Below are positions 25,101-34,646 of a DNA stretch of 64,000 nt, one piece after another. A model generated the notes under the pieces. It was not told the origin of the DNA and did no database searches. It saw only the letters and a list, made by a program, of their open reading frames with translations. Origin of the DNA: an uncultured Sphingomonadaceae bacterium. Lineage in GTDB: Bacteria > Pseudomonadota > Alphaproteobacteria > Sphingomonadales > Sphingomonadaceae. Made by a program: the position numbers and the translations under genes. How positions within the stretch are numbered: position 1 is the stretch's first letter; every line of letters begins with the position of its first letter. The DNA is taken from contig CANMEE010000001.1 in assembly GCA_947496865.1 (NCBI GenBank), forward strand, positions 1,169,501-1,233,500, in the 5' to 3' direction.

Positions 25101-26471
25101 GCTGATAAAGTACCTTATGGTACCAGCGTGCTGATCAAAGATGGTGCGAAGGTTAAATTGGGCGATCGTCTGGCGGAATGGGATCCATTCACCATGCCAA
25201 TGATTACCGAGAAGCCGGGTGTCATCAAATATCAGGATGTGATCGAAGGCAAAACCATGTCCGAGATTACCGATGAAGCCACCGGTATCGCGCAGCGTGT
25301 TATCACCGAATATCGTGCCTCTGGCCGTGGTGCCAACAAAGAAGATCTGCGTCCGCGCATGACTTTGCTGGACGAAAATAGTGGTGAAGCTGGTCGCTAT
25401 TTGCTGGCCAATGGCGCGACACTTTCAGCGACCGATGGTCAGGAAGTGCAAGCGGGTGACGTTATCGCCCGTGTGTCTCGTGAAGCGGCCAAAACGCGTG
25501 ATATTACCGGTGGTCTGCCACGGGTTGCCGAGCTTTTCGAAGCGCGTATTCCGAAAGACAATTCGATTATCGCTAAAGTATCGGGCCGGATTGAATATCT
25601 GCGCGATTATAAAGCCAAGCGTAAGATCGCAATTGTTCCCGAGGAAGGCGAACCAGTGGAATATCTGGTACCGAAGACGAAAGTCATCGACGTTCAAGAA
25701 GGCGATTTCGTGAAGAAGGGCGATAACCTCGTTTCCGGTTCTCCTGATCCGCATGATATTCTTGAAGTCATGGGCGTGGAAGCTTTGGCTGAATATCTGG
25801 TTGCAGAGATTCAGGAAGTCTATCGTCTCCAGGGCGTGAAAATCAACGATAAGCACATTGAAACGATTGTTCGTCAGATGCTGCAGAAAGTTGAAATCAC
25901 CAATGGCGGCGACACGACGCTTCTTCCTGGCGAGCAAATCGACAAGGAAGAGATGCTGGAATATAATGCCAAGCTCACCAAAAAGCAGGAACCTGCTGTT
26001 GGTAAGCCCGTATTGTTAGGTATCACCAAGGCAAGCTTGCAAACACGTAGCTTCATCTCTGCGGCCTCTTTCCAGGAAACCACCCGGGTGCTTACCCAGG
26101 CGGCTGTCGAAGGGAAGAAGGATCAGCTGATCGGTCTGAAAGAAAACGTCATTGTTGGACGTTTGATCCCAGCCGGTACCGGTGCTGGCATGAACCGGGC
26201 ACGGATTGCGGCGACCAGCCGTGACGCCGCGCTTCGGGCTCAACAGCAGAAAATGGTTGATGCGATGGTAGCTGCACAGGAACTGAAAGCCGAAGAAGCG
26301 GCTGCTGCTGCGGCTCCGACCGCCGCAGAGGTATTTGATGCACCGGTTGCTGAAGAGGCGCCGGCTGTTGAAGAAACACCTGCAGTAGAGGCAGTTGTCG
26401 AAGAGGCACCTGCTCCAGAAGCTCCAGAAGCTCCAGAAGCTGACGCCGAAACGGGTGATGAAAAAGAATAA
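22140..26471 (+). CDS. rpoC: DNA-directed RNA polymerase subunit beta'
   Basis: A 1443-residue subunit carrying the catalytic magnesium site NADFDGD at residues 459-465 (Asp461, 463, 465). The N-terminal zinc site is CLCGK...CEKCG, and a second zinc site lies in [13 protein letters not shown]. The bridge helix/trigger loop region includes [19 protein letters not shown] and the C-terminal jaw includes [26 protein letters not shown] precedes the ATG. The final 60 or so residues form a low-complexity tail rich in Ala, Glu and Pro, encoded in part by a 9-base tandem repeat. An intrinsic terminator follows. Confidence 0.98.
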   Translation: MNQVTNFANPIAKPETFDQIQIGLASPERIRSWSFGEIKKPETINYRTFKPERDGLFCARIFGPVKDYECLCGKYKRMKYKGIVCEKCGVEVTVTKVRRERMGHIDLAAPVAHIWFLKSLPSRIGLLLDMQLKQLERVLYFESYVVIEPGLTALEKFQLLTEDEMLEAQDEYGEDAFSAGIGAEAVKIMLQDLDLKQERDDLMEELRTTKSTLKPKKIIKRLKVVESFIDSGNKPEWMILEIIPVIPPELRPLVPLDGGRFATSDLNDLYRRVINRNNRLKRLMELRAPDIIVRNEKRMLQESVDALFDNGRRGRTITGANKRPLKSLSDMLKGKQGRFRQNLLGKRVDYSGRSVIVTGPELKLHQCGLPKKMALELFKPFIYARLDAKGLSMTLKQAKKWVEKERKEVWDILEEVIREHPVMLNRAPTLHRLGIQAFEPVLIEGKAIQLHPLVCSAFNADFDGDQMAVHVPLSLEAQLEARVLMMSTNNILSPANGKPIIVPSQDMVLGIYYLTMDRKGEPGEGMLLADMAEVHQALEIGAVTLHSKITTRVPQTDEDGKPIFKRFETTPGRLLIAECLPKSHKVPFDIVNRLLTKKEVGDVIDQVYRHTGQKDTVLFADAIMDLGFRHACKAGISFGKDDMIIPDSKDKTVEETRALVADYEQQYQDGLITQQEKYNKVIDAWSRCGDQVANAMMDELAATPEDEHGRERQINAIYMMSHSGARGSPAQMKQLGGMRGLMAKPSGEIIETPIISNFKEGLTVLEYFNSTHGARKGLADTALKTANSGYLTRRLVDVSQDCTIVENDCGTENALEMKAIVQGGSVIASLGERILGRTMAEDIIDSKDDSVVIKAGTLLDEAAIVVIEELGIQSARIRSPLVCESKMGVCGTCYGRDLARGTPVNIGEAVGVIAAQSIGEPGTQLTMRTFHIGGAAQLNEQSNLEAVAEGTVEYRDMPVIEDKNGRFLSLARSGIIAVIDNDGRERSADKVPYGTSVLIKDGAKVKLGDRLAEWDPFTMPMITEKPGVIKYQDVIEGKTMSEITDEATGIAQRVITEYRASGRGANKEDLRPRMTLLDENSGEAGRYLLANGATLSATDGQEVQAGDVIARVSREAAKTRDITGGLPRVAELFEARIPKDNSIIAKVSGRIEYLRDYKAKRKIAIVPEEGEPVEYLVPKTKVIDVQEGDFVKKGDNLVSGSPDPHDILEVMGVEALAEYLVAEIQEVYRLQGVKINDKHIETIVRQMLQKVEITNGGDTTLLPGEQIDKEEMLEYNAKLTKKQEPAVGKPVLLGITKASLQTRSFISAASFQETTRVLTQAAVEGKKDQLIGLKENVIVGRLIPAGTGAGMNRARIAATSRDAALRAQQQKMVDAMVAAQELKAEEAAAAAAPTAAEVFDAPVAEEAPAVEETPAVEAVVEEAPAPEAPEAPEADAETGDEKE
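26412..26438 (+). repeat. 9-base tandem repeat in the rpoC tail
   Basis: Three perfect copies of GCTCCAGAA in frame, giving Ala-Pro-Glu repeats in the C-terminal tail of the beta' subunit. Copy number could vary between strains without a frameshift. Confidence 0.85.
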
Positions 26472-26493
26472 CCTCTCGTTCTTCGGATAAAAT

Positions 26494-26532
26494 AAAAGGG
26501 CCCTGCTGGATCATCTCCAGCGGGGCCTTTTT
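26494..26532 (+). terminator. Intrinsic terminator of rpoBC
   Basis: A long stem of AAAAGGGCCCTGCTGGA with TCCAGCGGGGCCTTTT (one wobble pair and one bulge) around loop TCATC ends in TTTTT. It starts 22 bases after the rpoC stop. Confidence 0.93.
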
Positions 26533-26799
26533 ATTTGGCAATATATGATATCCCCCACTGCGATGAGCAGCGGCGTGATTTGCATAATATTTTACCAGAT
26601 CATCTTTGAAAAACCGGGTGTATGAAAAGCGCTGTCCACCAGGATGTGGTTCGGATAAAGATCAATGTCTAAGAATAGCTGCGCGACTATCAGTCGTCAT
26701 GTAGGTTTTCAGGGCCAAAAAAGGGGTGGAAATTTTGTGTAATTCTGTGTGTACTCTCCTTAAATCGTACAACTTCCAATTCGGAAACTACGCCTGAAT
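26533..26799. other. Intergenic region between rpoC terminator and LysE gene
   Basis: About 270 bases with no supported ORF. It must carry the promoter of the LysE-family gene, but I see no good -35/-10 pair and no palindrome of note. Confidence 0.4.
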
Positions 26800-27480
26800 A
26801 TGCCGCTTGAAACGATTCTTCTTTTTCTGATTACGGACCTGACCTTCTGCTTCACGCCGGGCCCAGCAACTATGGTGACGGTCAGCCACGCCTTGCCAGC
26901 CGGGCGACAGGGCGGCATGCGCGGGGCGTTGGGGCCGATTGTCGGCATTAATGTCGGTAATTTCATCTGGTATGCGCTCACCGCATTTGGTCTGATCGCG
27001 ATGATACAGGCATTCCCGTCTGCTTACGCAGTCTTGCGTTGGTTGGGTGTGCTCTATCTCGCCTGGCTCGGGATAGTGATGCTACGTGGCACAAGTCAGA
27101 ATCTCAGCGGATCGGCTGCTACGGCAGAAGGTTTCAAGCGCGGTTTTCTGAGCGGGTTGGCCGTTCACATGTCCAATCCGAAAGCATTATTTTTCTATAC
27201 GGTCATTATCCCGCCCTTTGTCGATCCCACGGGGAATTTGTGGGTGCAATTTGGGATATTGGCCGGACTGACCATATTGACCGAAACCGCAGGCCTATCC
27301 TTTTATGCCGCCCTAGCATCGCGGGCGCGTAACTTGGGCAATGCTGATAAAGTGCAGGATATCTTCAAATATGTCGCCGCTGCTGTGCTAATTTGTGTAG
27401 CGGTCGTGATGGCTTATCTGAATCTTGAAGACACCGGCATTGATCTGGCGTTCAATGCTGCGAAAGGCTTGATGGGGTAA
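26800..27480 (+). CDS. LysE/RhtB-family amino acid exporter
   Basis: A 226-residue inner-membrane exporter of the LysE/RhtB type, which expels amino acids or homoserine lactone-like compounds. Six helices are seen, with the family motifs FCFTPGPATMVTVSHAL in the first loop and RWLGVLYLAWLGIVMLRG after helix 3. Also present is SGLAVHMSNPKALFFY, the NPK-type motif conserved in the family. The Shine-Dalgarno before ATG 26800 is weak. It may share a transcript with the M48 peptidase gene nine bases downstream. The substrate cannot be set from sequence. Confidence 0.9.
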   Translation: MPLETILLFLITDLTFCFTPGPATMVTVSHALPAGRQGGMRGALGPIVGINVGNFIWYALTAFGLIAMIQAFPSAYAVLRWLGVLYLAWLGIVMLRGTSQNLSGSAATAEGFKRGFLSGLAVHMSNPKALFFYTVIIPPFVDPTGNLWVQFGILAGLTILTETAGLSFYAALASRARNLGNADKVQDIFKYVAAAVLICVAVVMAYLNLEDTGIDLAFNAAKGLMG

Positions 27481-27489
27481 ACCGAACGG

Positions 27490-28524
27490 ATGACACGCTT
27501 TTTCTCTTCACTATTTATCCTGCTACTTGCTGTGCAGCAAACCCCCGCAGGGGCACAGCAGTCAGACGTCCTGCCGATGCAATCGGACGCTGTTCAGGCT
27601 CTCAAAGCGCTACAACGGCTGGACCAACGGATGCACACCATCGGCTATCGGTTGGTTTCGGCTAATGCGGAGTTTTGCGATATCAATGTTCCACATATCG
27701 GTATTCTGCTGCATGACCTCAATCAATATGGCGACAAAGCCGCCGCCCGTCAGGCACACGGCTTTGCCAATGCGATCTCGATTAATGCTATGGCTCCTGA
27801 TGGTTCTGCCGCCGCAGCAGGTCTGAAACTAGGCGATGGCCTGATTGCTGTTGATGGGCAATTGATCGATGAGATGGATTTTGATGCGGCAAAGCTGGCC
27901 GTCGAGAAACCGGAATATCGTCGGATCGCTGCGGTTAAGGCGCGGGTCGCGGAAGCTGCGGCCGATGGCCGCGTGACGCTCACCATCATGCGTGCTGGCT
28001 TGCGTCATGAGATCACGGTTCTTGCTACACCAACATGCCCGAGCCAGTTTCAAATCCAGGTTAACAGAAACCGCGATGCCTCGGCTGACGGAAAGATGGT
28101 GAGCATATCCTCTACGCTTGCAGAATATGTTTTAGATGATGACGAACTAGCCGCGATCGCGGCGCACGAGCTTGCGCATAACTTGCTCAAGCATAGAGAC
28201 CGGCTCAATGCGCAAAAGGTCAATCGCGGGTTTTTTGGGCAATTTGGCAAAAGCGCCGGGCGGATCAAGGCCGCTGAGATCGAAGCGGACCGCCTATCGG
28301 TCTGGTTGATGGCCAATGCCGGATATGATCCTCAGGCGGCTATCCGGTTCTGGACGCGCTATGGTAAGCAACATGGGAAAGGCATTTTTTCTGCGCCGAC
28401 CCATTACCGCTGGAAGAAGCGAGTGAAGCTGTTCGAGGAGGAACTGGCCAAAATGCTCAATGTACAGGCCGTCGATGGAAAATATGCTCCGCCTTTGTTG
28501 CTAGCGAGCCGCCGCGAGCCATAG
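27490..28524 (+). CDS. M48-family zinc metallopeptidase with PDZ domain
   Basis: A 344-residue secreted protease. A signal peptide (residues 1-22, ending AGA) is followed by a PDZ-like region (about 88-178: APDGSAAAAGLKLGDGLIAVDG) and then the M48 catalytic part with HELAH at 226-230 and the third zinc ligand in EIEADR (Glu263). M48 periplasmic members of the BepA/LoiP kind trim or help assemble outer-membrane proteins. The order PDZ then peptidase is the reverse of some M48 proteins but is seen in others. It follows the LysE gene by nine bases. Confidence 0.87.
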   Translation: MTRFFSSLFILLLAVQQTPAGAQQSDVLPMQSDAVQALKALQRLDQRMHTIGYRLVSANAEFCDINVPHIGILLHDLNQYGDKAAARQAHGFANAISINAMAPDGSAAAAGLKLGDGLIAVDGQLIDEMDFDAAKLAVEKPEYRRIAAVKARVAEAAADGRVTLTIMRAGLRHEITVLATPTCPSQFQIQVNRNRDASADGKMVSISSTLAEYVLDDDELAAIAAHELAHNLLKHRDRLNAQKVNRGFFGQFGKSAGRIKAAEIEADRLSVWLMANAGYDPQAAIRFWTRYGKQHGKGIFSAPTHYRWKKRVKLFEEELAKMLNVQAVDGKYAPPLLLASRREP

Positions 28525-28534
28525 GCTGTTAGGC

Positions 28535-28804
28535 CTAATCTTCCTTATAAGCCTGTTTGCACTGTTTGCGTTCCGCTTTGTCCTCAGCTTGATCGAGACA
28601 GGCTTTCAGCTCCTGCTTGCGTTCCGCCAAGACGCGACGGCCAATATCTTCTTCTTTTTCGGACTGGGTCTGGGTCGAGGCATCAACTGCCGTTTCGACC
28701 ACCGTGCCAGCGGCTTTAAACGGCGCTGTGACGATCTTGCTGGCAACGCAGCCGCTCAACAAGGTAAATGCAACCGTGGTTGCCAGAATGGATGCTAGGC
28801 GCAT
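28535..28804 (-). CDS. Small lipoprotein
   Basis: An 89-residue protein with a signal peptide and lipobox LLSGC, so Cys18 is the likely lipidated residue. The mature part is charged and helical (QSEKEEDIGRRVLAERKQELKACLDQAEDKAERKQ) with two further cysteines that could pair. AGGAG lies seven bases before the ATG. It is convergent with the M48 gene. No family is recognised. Confidence 0.75.
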   Translation of the reverse strand: MRLASILATTVAFTLLSGCVASKIVTAPFKAAGTVVETAVDASTQTQSEKEEDIGRRVLAERKQELKACLDQAEDKAERKQCKQAYKED

Positions 28805-28875
28805 GATGATCTCCTGAAGCGGTTATTTTTGTGCTGTCACCAATGAAGCCTGACTGAACGGGTTGATCTTGCGGC

Positions 28876-29751
28876 TTAAGCAGATGAACTTGCGAGTAAC
28901 TTTTCCGCAATGGTGCGAATATCACTGCCGATTTCGGGATGTGCCAGCGCCAGCGCCAGATTGGCTTCGACATAACCGACTTTCGATCCACAATCATAGC
29001 GCTGACCGTCAAAAGTCATGCCGTGGAAAGGTTGCTGGCCGATCATTTGCGCCATCGCATCGGTGAGTTGAATTTCACCACCAGCTCCGGCTTCCTGGGT
29101 TTCTAATATGCGCATCACTTCCGGTTGCAGGATATAACGGCCCGGCAGGATCAAATTAGATGGCGCAGTGCCTGCGGCCGGTTTTTCGACAAGGCCTTTG
29201 ACCTCGGTAATCGGGCCGTCACGATAGCCTGGGTCAATCACACCATAAGATGGGGTATCCTCAATCGGAATTTCCAGTGCGCAGACGATATTCCCACCCA
29301 GCTTGTCATAGGCATCAACCATTTGTTTCATGCAACCGGGGCTACCGACCATGAATTCATCTGGCAGGAAGATGGCAAATGGCTCGTCACCGATAATATC
29401 TCGCGCGCACCATATGGCATGACCGAGCCCCAGCGGTTCTTGTTGCCGGACAAAGACACTGTTACCCGGCGTCAATCGCGTACCGTCCAGTACCGATTTA
29501 TCTTTGTCGCGATCACCCATGGTCCGTTCTAGCTCATAGGCGAGATCGAAATGATCCTCGATCATCCCCTTGCCGCGGCCGTTCACAAAAATCATCTGCT
29601 CGATGCCTGCTTCCAGCGCTTCATCAACCGCATATTGCAGCAGCGGACGGTCCACGATCGGGAACAGTTCCTTGGGCATGACTTTGGTTGCAGGTAGAAA
29701 GCGTGTGCCCATGCCAGCGACGGGGAATACAGCTTTTTTGATCGGTTTCAT
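28876..29751 (-). CDS. galU: UTP-glucose-1-phosphate uridylyltransferase
   Basis: Makes UDP-glucose from UTP and glucose-1-phosphate for surface polysaccharides and for galactose interconversion by GalE. The 291-residue protein has the nucleotidyltransferase motif VFPVAGMGTRFLPATKVMPKE at residues 8-28 and further GalU marks: FVNGRGKGMIEDHFD, LGHAIWCA, LPDEFM and GLVEKPAAG. It starts ten bases after the msrA stop and so is the last gene of the minus-strand RND-msrA-galU unit. galE lies about 28 kb away at 56520. Confidence 0.95.
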   Translation of the reverse strand: MKPIKKAVFPVAGMGTRFLPATKVMPKELFPIVDRPLLQYAVDEALEAGIEQMIFVNGRGKGMIEDHFDLAYELERTMGDRDKDKSVLDGTRLTPGNSVFVRQQEPLGLGHAIWCARDIIGDEPFAIFLPDEFMVGSPGCMKQMVDAYDKLGGNIVCALEIPIEDTPSYGVIDPGYRDGPITEVKGLVEKPAAGTAPSNLILPGRYILQPEVMRILETQEAGAGGEIQLTDAMAQMIGQQPFHGMTFDGQRYDCGSKVGYVEANLALALAHPEIGSDIRTIAEKLLASSSA

Positions 29752-29761
29752 GGAAATGGCT

Positions 29762-30295
29762 CTAATCCTTTAACTTATCCGCGAAACTGGTTCGTAGCTT
29801 CTGCAATTTCGGAGGGATTGTGGCAACACAATAGGGATTGCTCCGCCCTTCATCCGCCCAATATTGCTGGTGATAATCCTCTGCCACATACCACGTTGCA
29901 GGCCCTTCTATCGTGGTCACAATTGGTTCCGACCGCTCTGCGCCAGCCCGTTCGATCCCCGCGATGGCAGCAGCGCGCTGATCATCATCCAGCGGGAAGA
30001 TAGCGGATCTATATTGCGTTCCTATGTCATTGCCCTGCCGGTTGAGCTGGGTTGGGTCATGGGTCGCAAAGAAAATATCGAGTAAGTCCTCATAGCTGAC
30101 GACATCAGGATCAAATCCGATCTTTATTCCTTCGGCATGACCGGTCGTGCCGGAACAGACTTGGCGATAGGTAGGATTAGCATTGGCACCGCCAATATAG
30201 CCGCTTTCGACGCTGTGGACGCCCGCAATGTCGTTAAAAATCGCTTCGGTGCACCAGAAACAGCCACCGGCGAAAATTGCTTCCTGCATAGTCAT
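29762..30295 (-). CDS. msrA: Peptide-methionine (S)-S-oxide reductase
   Basis: Repairs methionine-S-sulfoxide in proteins. The 177-residue protein carries the catalytic GGCFWC motif (Cys12) at the N-terminus, the YIGGANANPTYRQVC segment, GHAEGIKIGFDP and the acid residues around YEDLLDIFFATHDP, all typical of MsrA. GGAG is four bases before the first ATG (M1) and ten before a second in-frame ATG (M3). No signal peptide is present, so it is cytoplasmic. It lies nine bases after the RND transporter gene and ten before galU, in one apparent transcript. Confidence 0.96.
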   Translation of the reverse strand: MTMQEAIFAGGCFWCTEAIFNDIAGVHSVESGYIGGANANPTYRQVCSGTTGHAEGIKIGFDPDVVSYEDLLDIFFATHDPTQLNRQGNDIGTQYRSAIFPLDDDQRAAAIAGIERAGAERSEPIVTTIEGPATWYVAEDYHQQYWADEGRSNPYCVATIPPKLQKLRTSFADKLKD

Positions 30296-30304
30296 AAACT
30301 CCTT

Positions 30305-33300
30305 TTAGGCGGGTGCTGTCTGATCGGGGGAAGCGCCGCCATTTTTCTCTTCTTCTATACGCCGTTCTTCATCCCGGCGCGCGATTAGTAGATACATAGC
30401 TGGTGTGACAACGCGGGAAAGCAAGGTTGAACTGATCAATCCACCGATAATGATGATTGCAACCGGCGCATAAAGCGCCCCGCCAAACAGGGCGAGGGGG
30501 AGCAAGCCGCCAATGGCGGTAACCGATGTAAGCAATACGGGCAGGAAGCGGACTTCGCCGGCTTGTTCAATCGCTTCGCGCAACGGCATGCCCCGTTCCC
30601 GCAATTTTGCCGTAAAATCGACGAGCAGGATGGAGTTTTTCACCTCTATACCGATCAGCGCGATAAAGCCGATCACGCCCATGAAGCTGAGTGCATCGCC
30701 GGTCAGATATTGCGCGATCAATCCGCCAAATGTTCCTAACGGAATGACGCCTGCGACCACTATTGTTTCTCTGAAGCGGCCAAATTCGGCGACTAAAATT
30801 GCCATGATTAAGAGTATGGCCGTGAAAACAATCGGACCCAGATCGCCAAATGTGTCACCAATGGATTCGCTTTCCCCGCCAATGGAGAAGGAATAGCCTT
30901 CTGGAAAATCGATATTTTGAATTTTCTGCACCGCATTATCGGTGACGATGGAGGCCACTTCATTATATTCCAGCTGCGCCGTAATCGATACAGATCGTTC
31001 CAGCTGGCGGCGCTGAATTTGCGGAGGAACATTGGTCAGTTTGGGATTGGTCACTTGTGACAAAGCAACCGGATCGCCGCTCCGTGTTGCCAGATAAATA
31101 TCATCCAGTGCCGAAACAGGCTGGGTTGCATTTAACGGTAGGCGCACCGTTACCGGATAGTTATCGCCTTCCTGATCTCGAAATGTTGCGGCGCGTTCGC
31201 CGCTGATTGCCAATTGAATGGCCCGGCGTGCTTCGCCCGGCGGAATATTAAGTAAGGCCGCTTTTTGCTCGTTTAGGCCGATATCGAGATCAATTTTGTC
31301 TGTTCCAATCGGGTTATTAATGTCTCTAGCACCGGATGTTTCCCGCAAAATATTTTCAACCTGACCGGCGAGATCTTTGAGGACATCGAGCTGTGGTCCT
31401 GAAATTTCGATGACCACCGGGGCTTCGATCGGTGGGCCATTTTGGAAAGGTTCCAACTTCACGCGCGCGCCGGCAATAGCATCAAATTTTTCTCGCAGCC
31501 GGGCAACCATTTCCGGCCCGTCATCGGCATCCCATTCGTCAAGCACTGCCAGTACTTCGCCATAGTTGGTGCGCTCTGCCCCGACGAAGACATTATAAAA
31601 TACTTGCGGATTGCCAGCGCCAATATTCTCTGCCCTGACTTTAATCGACGGTTCCGCTTCCATGATTTTTGCGACCTGACTGACGATCTTGTCTGTCTGG
31701 TCCAGGCTGCTGCCCTGTTCGGTCTCGACCGATACGCGGAAATAAGGAGAGTCTGAATTGGGGAAGAGCGAGAAACCCATTAAGGGCACCAGCGCAAAGG
31801 CTGATATGCAAAAGGCCATAGCGACAATAACGGTCCGCCGAGGCGCGCCTAAAGCGATATGTAGGAGCGGGCTATAGAAGGTTTGTATTTTTTCGTTCAA
31901 CCAGCGGAGTAGAGCATTGCCCTCTGGGTTTTCATCTCGGCGCAATAAGCGGCTGGCAAGAAACGGAATCAAGGACAGCGAAATCACCAGTGATGCGGCC
32001 ACTGTCACCATGATGGCCAGATAAAAGGAGCGGGTATAGGAGCCTGCGCCCCCCGGCAGGAATAGCAGCGGCGCAAATGCAAAGATGAGCACGAAAGTGG
32101 ATCCGATAACCGCGCCGCGGATTTCCAGCGTCCCCTCTATAGCCGCCTGTGTTCGTGTTTTTCCCATGCGCAAGTGGCGCGCAATATTTTCTGTGACAAC
32201 GATACTATCATCCACCAATAGGCCTAATGAAACAATGAACCCGGCGATGGAAAGCTGACTAAGATTATAGCCCATGGCGTAGAGTACGAGCAGTCCTGAC
32301 GCCAAGGACAAGGGGATTGAAATCATCACCATGGCCGAAGCGCGCCGGCCAAGCGGCAATAAGGTGAATATCACCAATGCAACAGCAATTGCAAAATCGC
32401 GGGTGAGTTCATCTAGGCGGCGCGTAACATCACGGCTCTGATCAAATTGCAATGCCAGTTTAATATCCGCTGGCAAGCTGGTCCGCTGATTGGCAAGTTC
32501 TGTGCTCAGTTCCTTTCTCAGGCGGGTCACGTCGACGCCGTCTTTCTGGGTTGCGGTCACGATTATGGCGCGTTTCCCATTGTGCCGAGTGCGATATATC
32601 TGTTCAGCTGCTCCCCATTTGACGGTCGCGACATCTTCAATGGTCAGCAATGCGCCTGCCGAAGCGCGCAATGGTAGAGCGCGAATGGCTTCCAGATTGC
32701 GGAAAACGCCGCCTGCTTTTACATTCAACCGCCTATTGCCGCTTTGCACAGCCCCGCCGGGAAGCTCTATCCCACCTTGTTTCAATGCATCGGCAACCGC
32801 GCTTGCCGGGACTCGCAATTCCGATAATCGGGCTGGATCAATCTCTACGCTAATTTCCGGCTGCGGCAGCCCGAATATGCGGGCTTCGCGGACGCCGGGA
32901 TAGCGTGTCAGATTATCAACCAAATCATCCGCATATTTTTCCAGTCGCCGCCATGATGCGGTTTCACTGACAAGAGCGAGTTGCAACACCGCCGCTTCGG
33001 TGGTCCGAACCTTTCGGAATTCCAGGCGCTGAAGGTTAGGGGGTAATGTCTCACGAATGGCATTCACTTCGCGGACGACATCGTCAAAATAGCCCTCTAC
33101 ATCCCCGCTCCAGTCGGTAAATTCAACGCTGATTGTGCTGCCGCCATCGGTGCTGTTAGACCGAACTTCCTTTATATCGTCGAGGCTTTGGACCGCCTCC
33201 TCGATTGGCTTGGCAACCGTCTCTTCCATGTCTTGCGCATCGGCACCGGGTAGAATGGCGATGATGCTGACGACAGGAATCGGGAAATGCGGATCAACGG

Positions 33301-33400
33301 CTCGGGTGATATTGGACAGGGCACTGATACCCAGCACGACCAGCAGCAAAAACAGGATCATCGTCAGCTGCCAGCGCTTTATGACAAATTCAGCAAGCAT
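30305..33400 (-). CDS. RND-family efflux permease
   Basis: A 1031-residue proton-driven inner-membrane pump of the AcrB type. There are two large periplasmic loops and twelve helices; the proton-relay Asp pair in TM4 is in GLLVDDSIVVTENI near residue 396. The N-terminal stretch includes DPHFPIPVVSIIAILPGADAQDMEETV. It follows its adaptor gene by 36 bases. No outer-membrane factor gene belongs to this unit, so it would borrow a TolC-like channel, perhaps the OMF at 47863. Downstream genes msrA and galU appear cotranscribed, which is unusual for an efflux operon. Substrates unknown. Confidence 0.93.
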   Translation of the reverse strand: MLAEFVIKRWQLTMILFLLLVVLGISALSNITRAVDPHFPIPVVSIIAILPGADAQDMEETVAKPIEEAVQSLDDIKEVRSNSTDGGSTISVEFTDWSGDVEGYFDDVVREVNAIRETLPPNLQRLEFRKVRTTEAAVLQLALVSETASWRRLEKYADDLVDNLTRYPGVREARIFGLPQPEISVEIDPARLSELRVPASAVADALKQGGIELPGGAVQSGNRRLNVKAGGVFRNLEAIRALPLRASAGALLTIEDVATVKWGAAEQIYRTRHNGKRAIIVTATQKDGVDVTRLRKELSTELANQRTSLPADIKLALQFDQSRDVTRRLDELTRDFAIAVALVIFTLLPLGRRASAMVMISIPLSLASGLLVLYAMGYNLSQLSIAGFIVSLGLLVDDSIVVTENIARHLRMGKTRTQAAIEGTLEIRGAVIGSTFVLIFAFAPLLFLPGGAGSYTRSFYLAIMVTVAASLVISLSLIPFLASRLLRRDENPEGNALLRWLNEKIQTFYSPLLHIALGAPRRTVIVAMAFCISAFALVPLMGFSLFPNSDSPYFRVSVETEQGSSLDQTDKIVSQVAKIMEAEPSIKVRAENIGAGNPQVFYNVFVGAERTNYGEVLAVLDEWDADDGPEMVARLREKFDAIAGARVKLEPFQNGPPIEAPVVIEISGPQLDVLKDLAGQVENILRETSGARDINNPIGTDKIDLDIGLNEQKAALLNIPPGEARRAIQLAISGERAATFRDQEGDNYPVTVRLPLNATQPVSALDDIYLATRSGDPVALSQVTNPKLTNVPPQIQRRQLERSVSITAQLEYNEVASIVTDNAVQKIQNIDFPEGYSFSIGGESESIGDTFGDLGPIVFTAILLIMAILVAEFGRFRETIVVAGVIPLGTFGGLIAQYLTGDALSFMGVIGFIALIGIEVKNSILLVDFTAKLRERGMPLREAIEQAGEVRFLPVLLTSVTAIGGLLPLALFGGALYAPVAIIIIGGLISSTLLSRVVTPAMYLLIARRDEERRIEEEKNGGASPDQTAPA

Positions 33401-33436
33401 CTATAGAAATCTCGCCAAAGACTATCGGGCACCCGA

Positions 33437-34504
33437 TCATTTGGTTGTGCTGATCGGTTTGATGATATCACCGTCTTGCAGTTTTTCGGTGCCGCGGGTG
33501 ACAATCACTTCACCTTCGGTCAGACCGGATGATATTTCCAGACTGTCATCATTTAACGCACCAATGATGACATTGCGGGCTTTGACTTTCTTGTCCTTGT
33601 CGACAACGAAAACCAAACCTTCGCCTGATCGCACACCAAATATTGCGGTGGCGGGAATGGCGATCGCGCCGCCATTGTCTCGGGAAACCTCAATTTCAAC
33701 GGTGCCCAATTGACCTGACCTCAGCCGGCCGTTGGCGGGCAGCAGGAAGCTAACCTCAAACGTACCGGTGCGGTCATCTGCGCGGCCATCTTTTTCACTC
33801 ACTACGGCTTCGATTGGGTCATCGGATAAGGCAGATATAGTTACATTGGCGCGCATGCCCACCCGCACCCGAGATGCAACCGCATCGGCCAGCGGTACTT
33901 TCAAGACGAAGCCTTTGTCGGTTTCTCCCAGAACCATGGCTGTTGTTCCTGCGTTCACGATCTGACCGGCATCAATGTTTCTGCTCAAGATGATGCCATT
34001 GCTTGGCGCATGGATATGGGCCGTCCGACTTGCAAAACCGCTGGCATTCACTTGCGCTTTCGCGGCGCGCATCGCTGCTTCGGCTTGTTCGAGGCGAGAC
34101 TTGGTGACCCACCCGTCTGCATAGAGAGATTTTATGCGATCAAATTCCGCCGCTGCGCGGTCACGTTCGGCTCTTGCGGACTCCAAATCAGCGGAAACAG
34201 TGCTATTGTCGAGGGCTGCCAGGATCGCGCCACGCTTCACCCGATCACCTTCCTCATAGCGCACCGATGCTACTTGGCCTGCGGTTGTAAATCCCAATTC
34301 GGTTTCCCGGCGCAGGCGCACTGTGCCCGCCGCAGTGAGCGTTTCATTCTGGCTAGCAGATTGGGCGATGATGGTCGCGGCGGGGACAGCGTCTCGCGCT
34401 GTTGGTTTTTCTTCTGCGTCCGTTCCGCTGCACCCAAACAACATAGCCGTCGCGATTAACGCCAGAGACTTTTGACTCCAATATTTTCGACTGCGCCCCG
34501 TCAT
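33437..34504 (-). CDS. RND efflux periplasmic adaptor (MFP), lipoprotein
   Basis: A 355-residue membrane-fusion protein. The signal peptide ends at lipobox LFGC (Cys25). Then come the first half of the lipoyl domain (TTAGQVASVRYEEGDRVKRG), an alpha-hairpin rich in Ala/Arg/Glu (about 105-150), the second lipoyl half (HIHAPSNGIILSRNIDAGQIV) and a beta-barrel with C-terminal membrane-proximal domain. AGGAAAAT precedes the ATG. It is the first gene of the RND-msrA-galU unit. The aqpZ terminator ends the transcript from upstream, so a promoter should lie in 34505-34586. Confidence 0.92.
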   Translation of the reverse strand: MTGRSRKYWSQKSLALIATAMLFGCSGTDAEEKPTARDAVPAATIIAQSASQNETLTAAGTVRLRRETELGFTTAGQVASVRYEEGDRVKRGAILAALDNSTVSADLESARAERDRAAAEFDRIKSLYADGWVTKSRLEQAEAAMRAAKAQVNASGFASRTAHIHAPSNGIILSRNIDAGQIVNAGTTAMVLGETDKGFVLKVPLADAVASRVRVGMRANVTISALSDDPIEAVVSEKDGRADDRTGTFEVSFLLPANGRLRSGQLGTVEIEVSRDNGGAIAIPATAIFGVRSGEGLVFVVDKDKKVKARNVIIGALNDDSLEISSGLTEGEVIVTRGTEKLQDGDIIKPISTTK

Positions 34505-34586
34505 ATTTTCCTATCTTGTCCCCTCCCGACACCCCCTCATAAGTCGCGAAATCGCCGTGACCAATAAAAAATTGCATTCTGCAACG

Positions 34587-34614
34587 AAAAAGGGCCGATC
34601 ATAAGACCGGCCCT
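34587..34614 (-). terminator. Intrinsic terminator of aqpZ
   Basis: Read on the minus strand, AGGGCCG pairs with CGGCCCT around a ten-base loop and is followed by TTTTT (positions 34591-34587). It lies 32 bases after the aqpZ stop. Confidence 0.82.
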
Positions 34615-34646
34615 CTTTGCTTTCACAAAATATATTGGAGGGAAGA

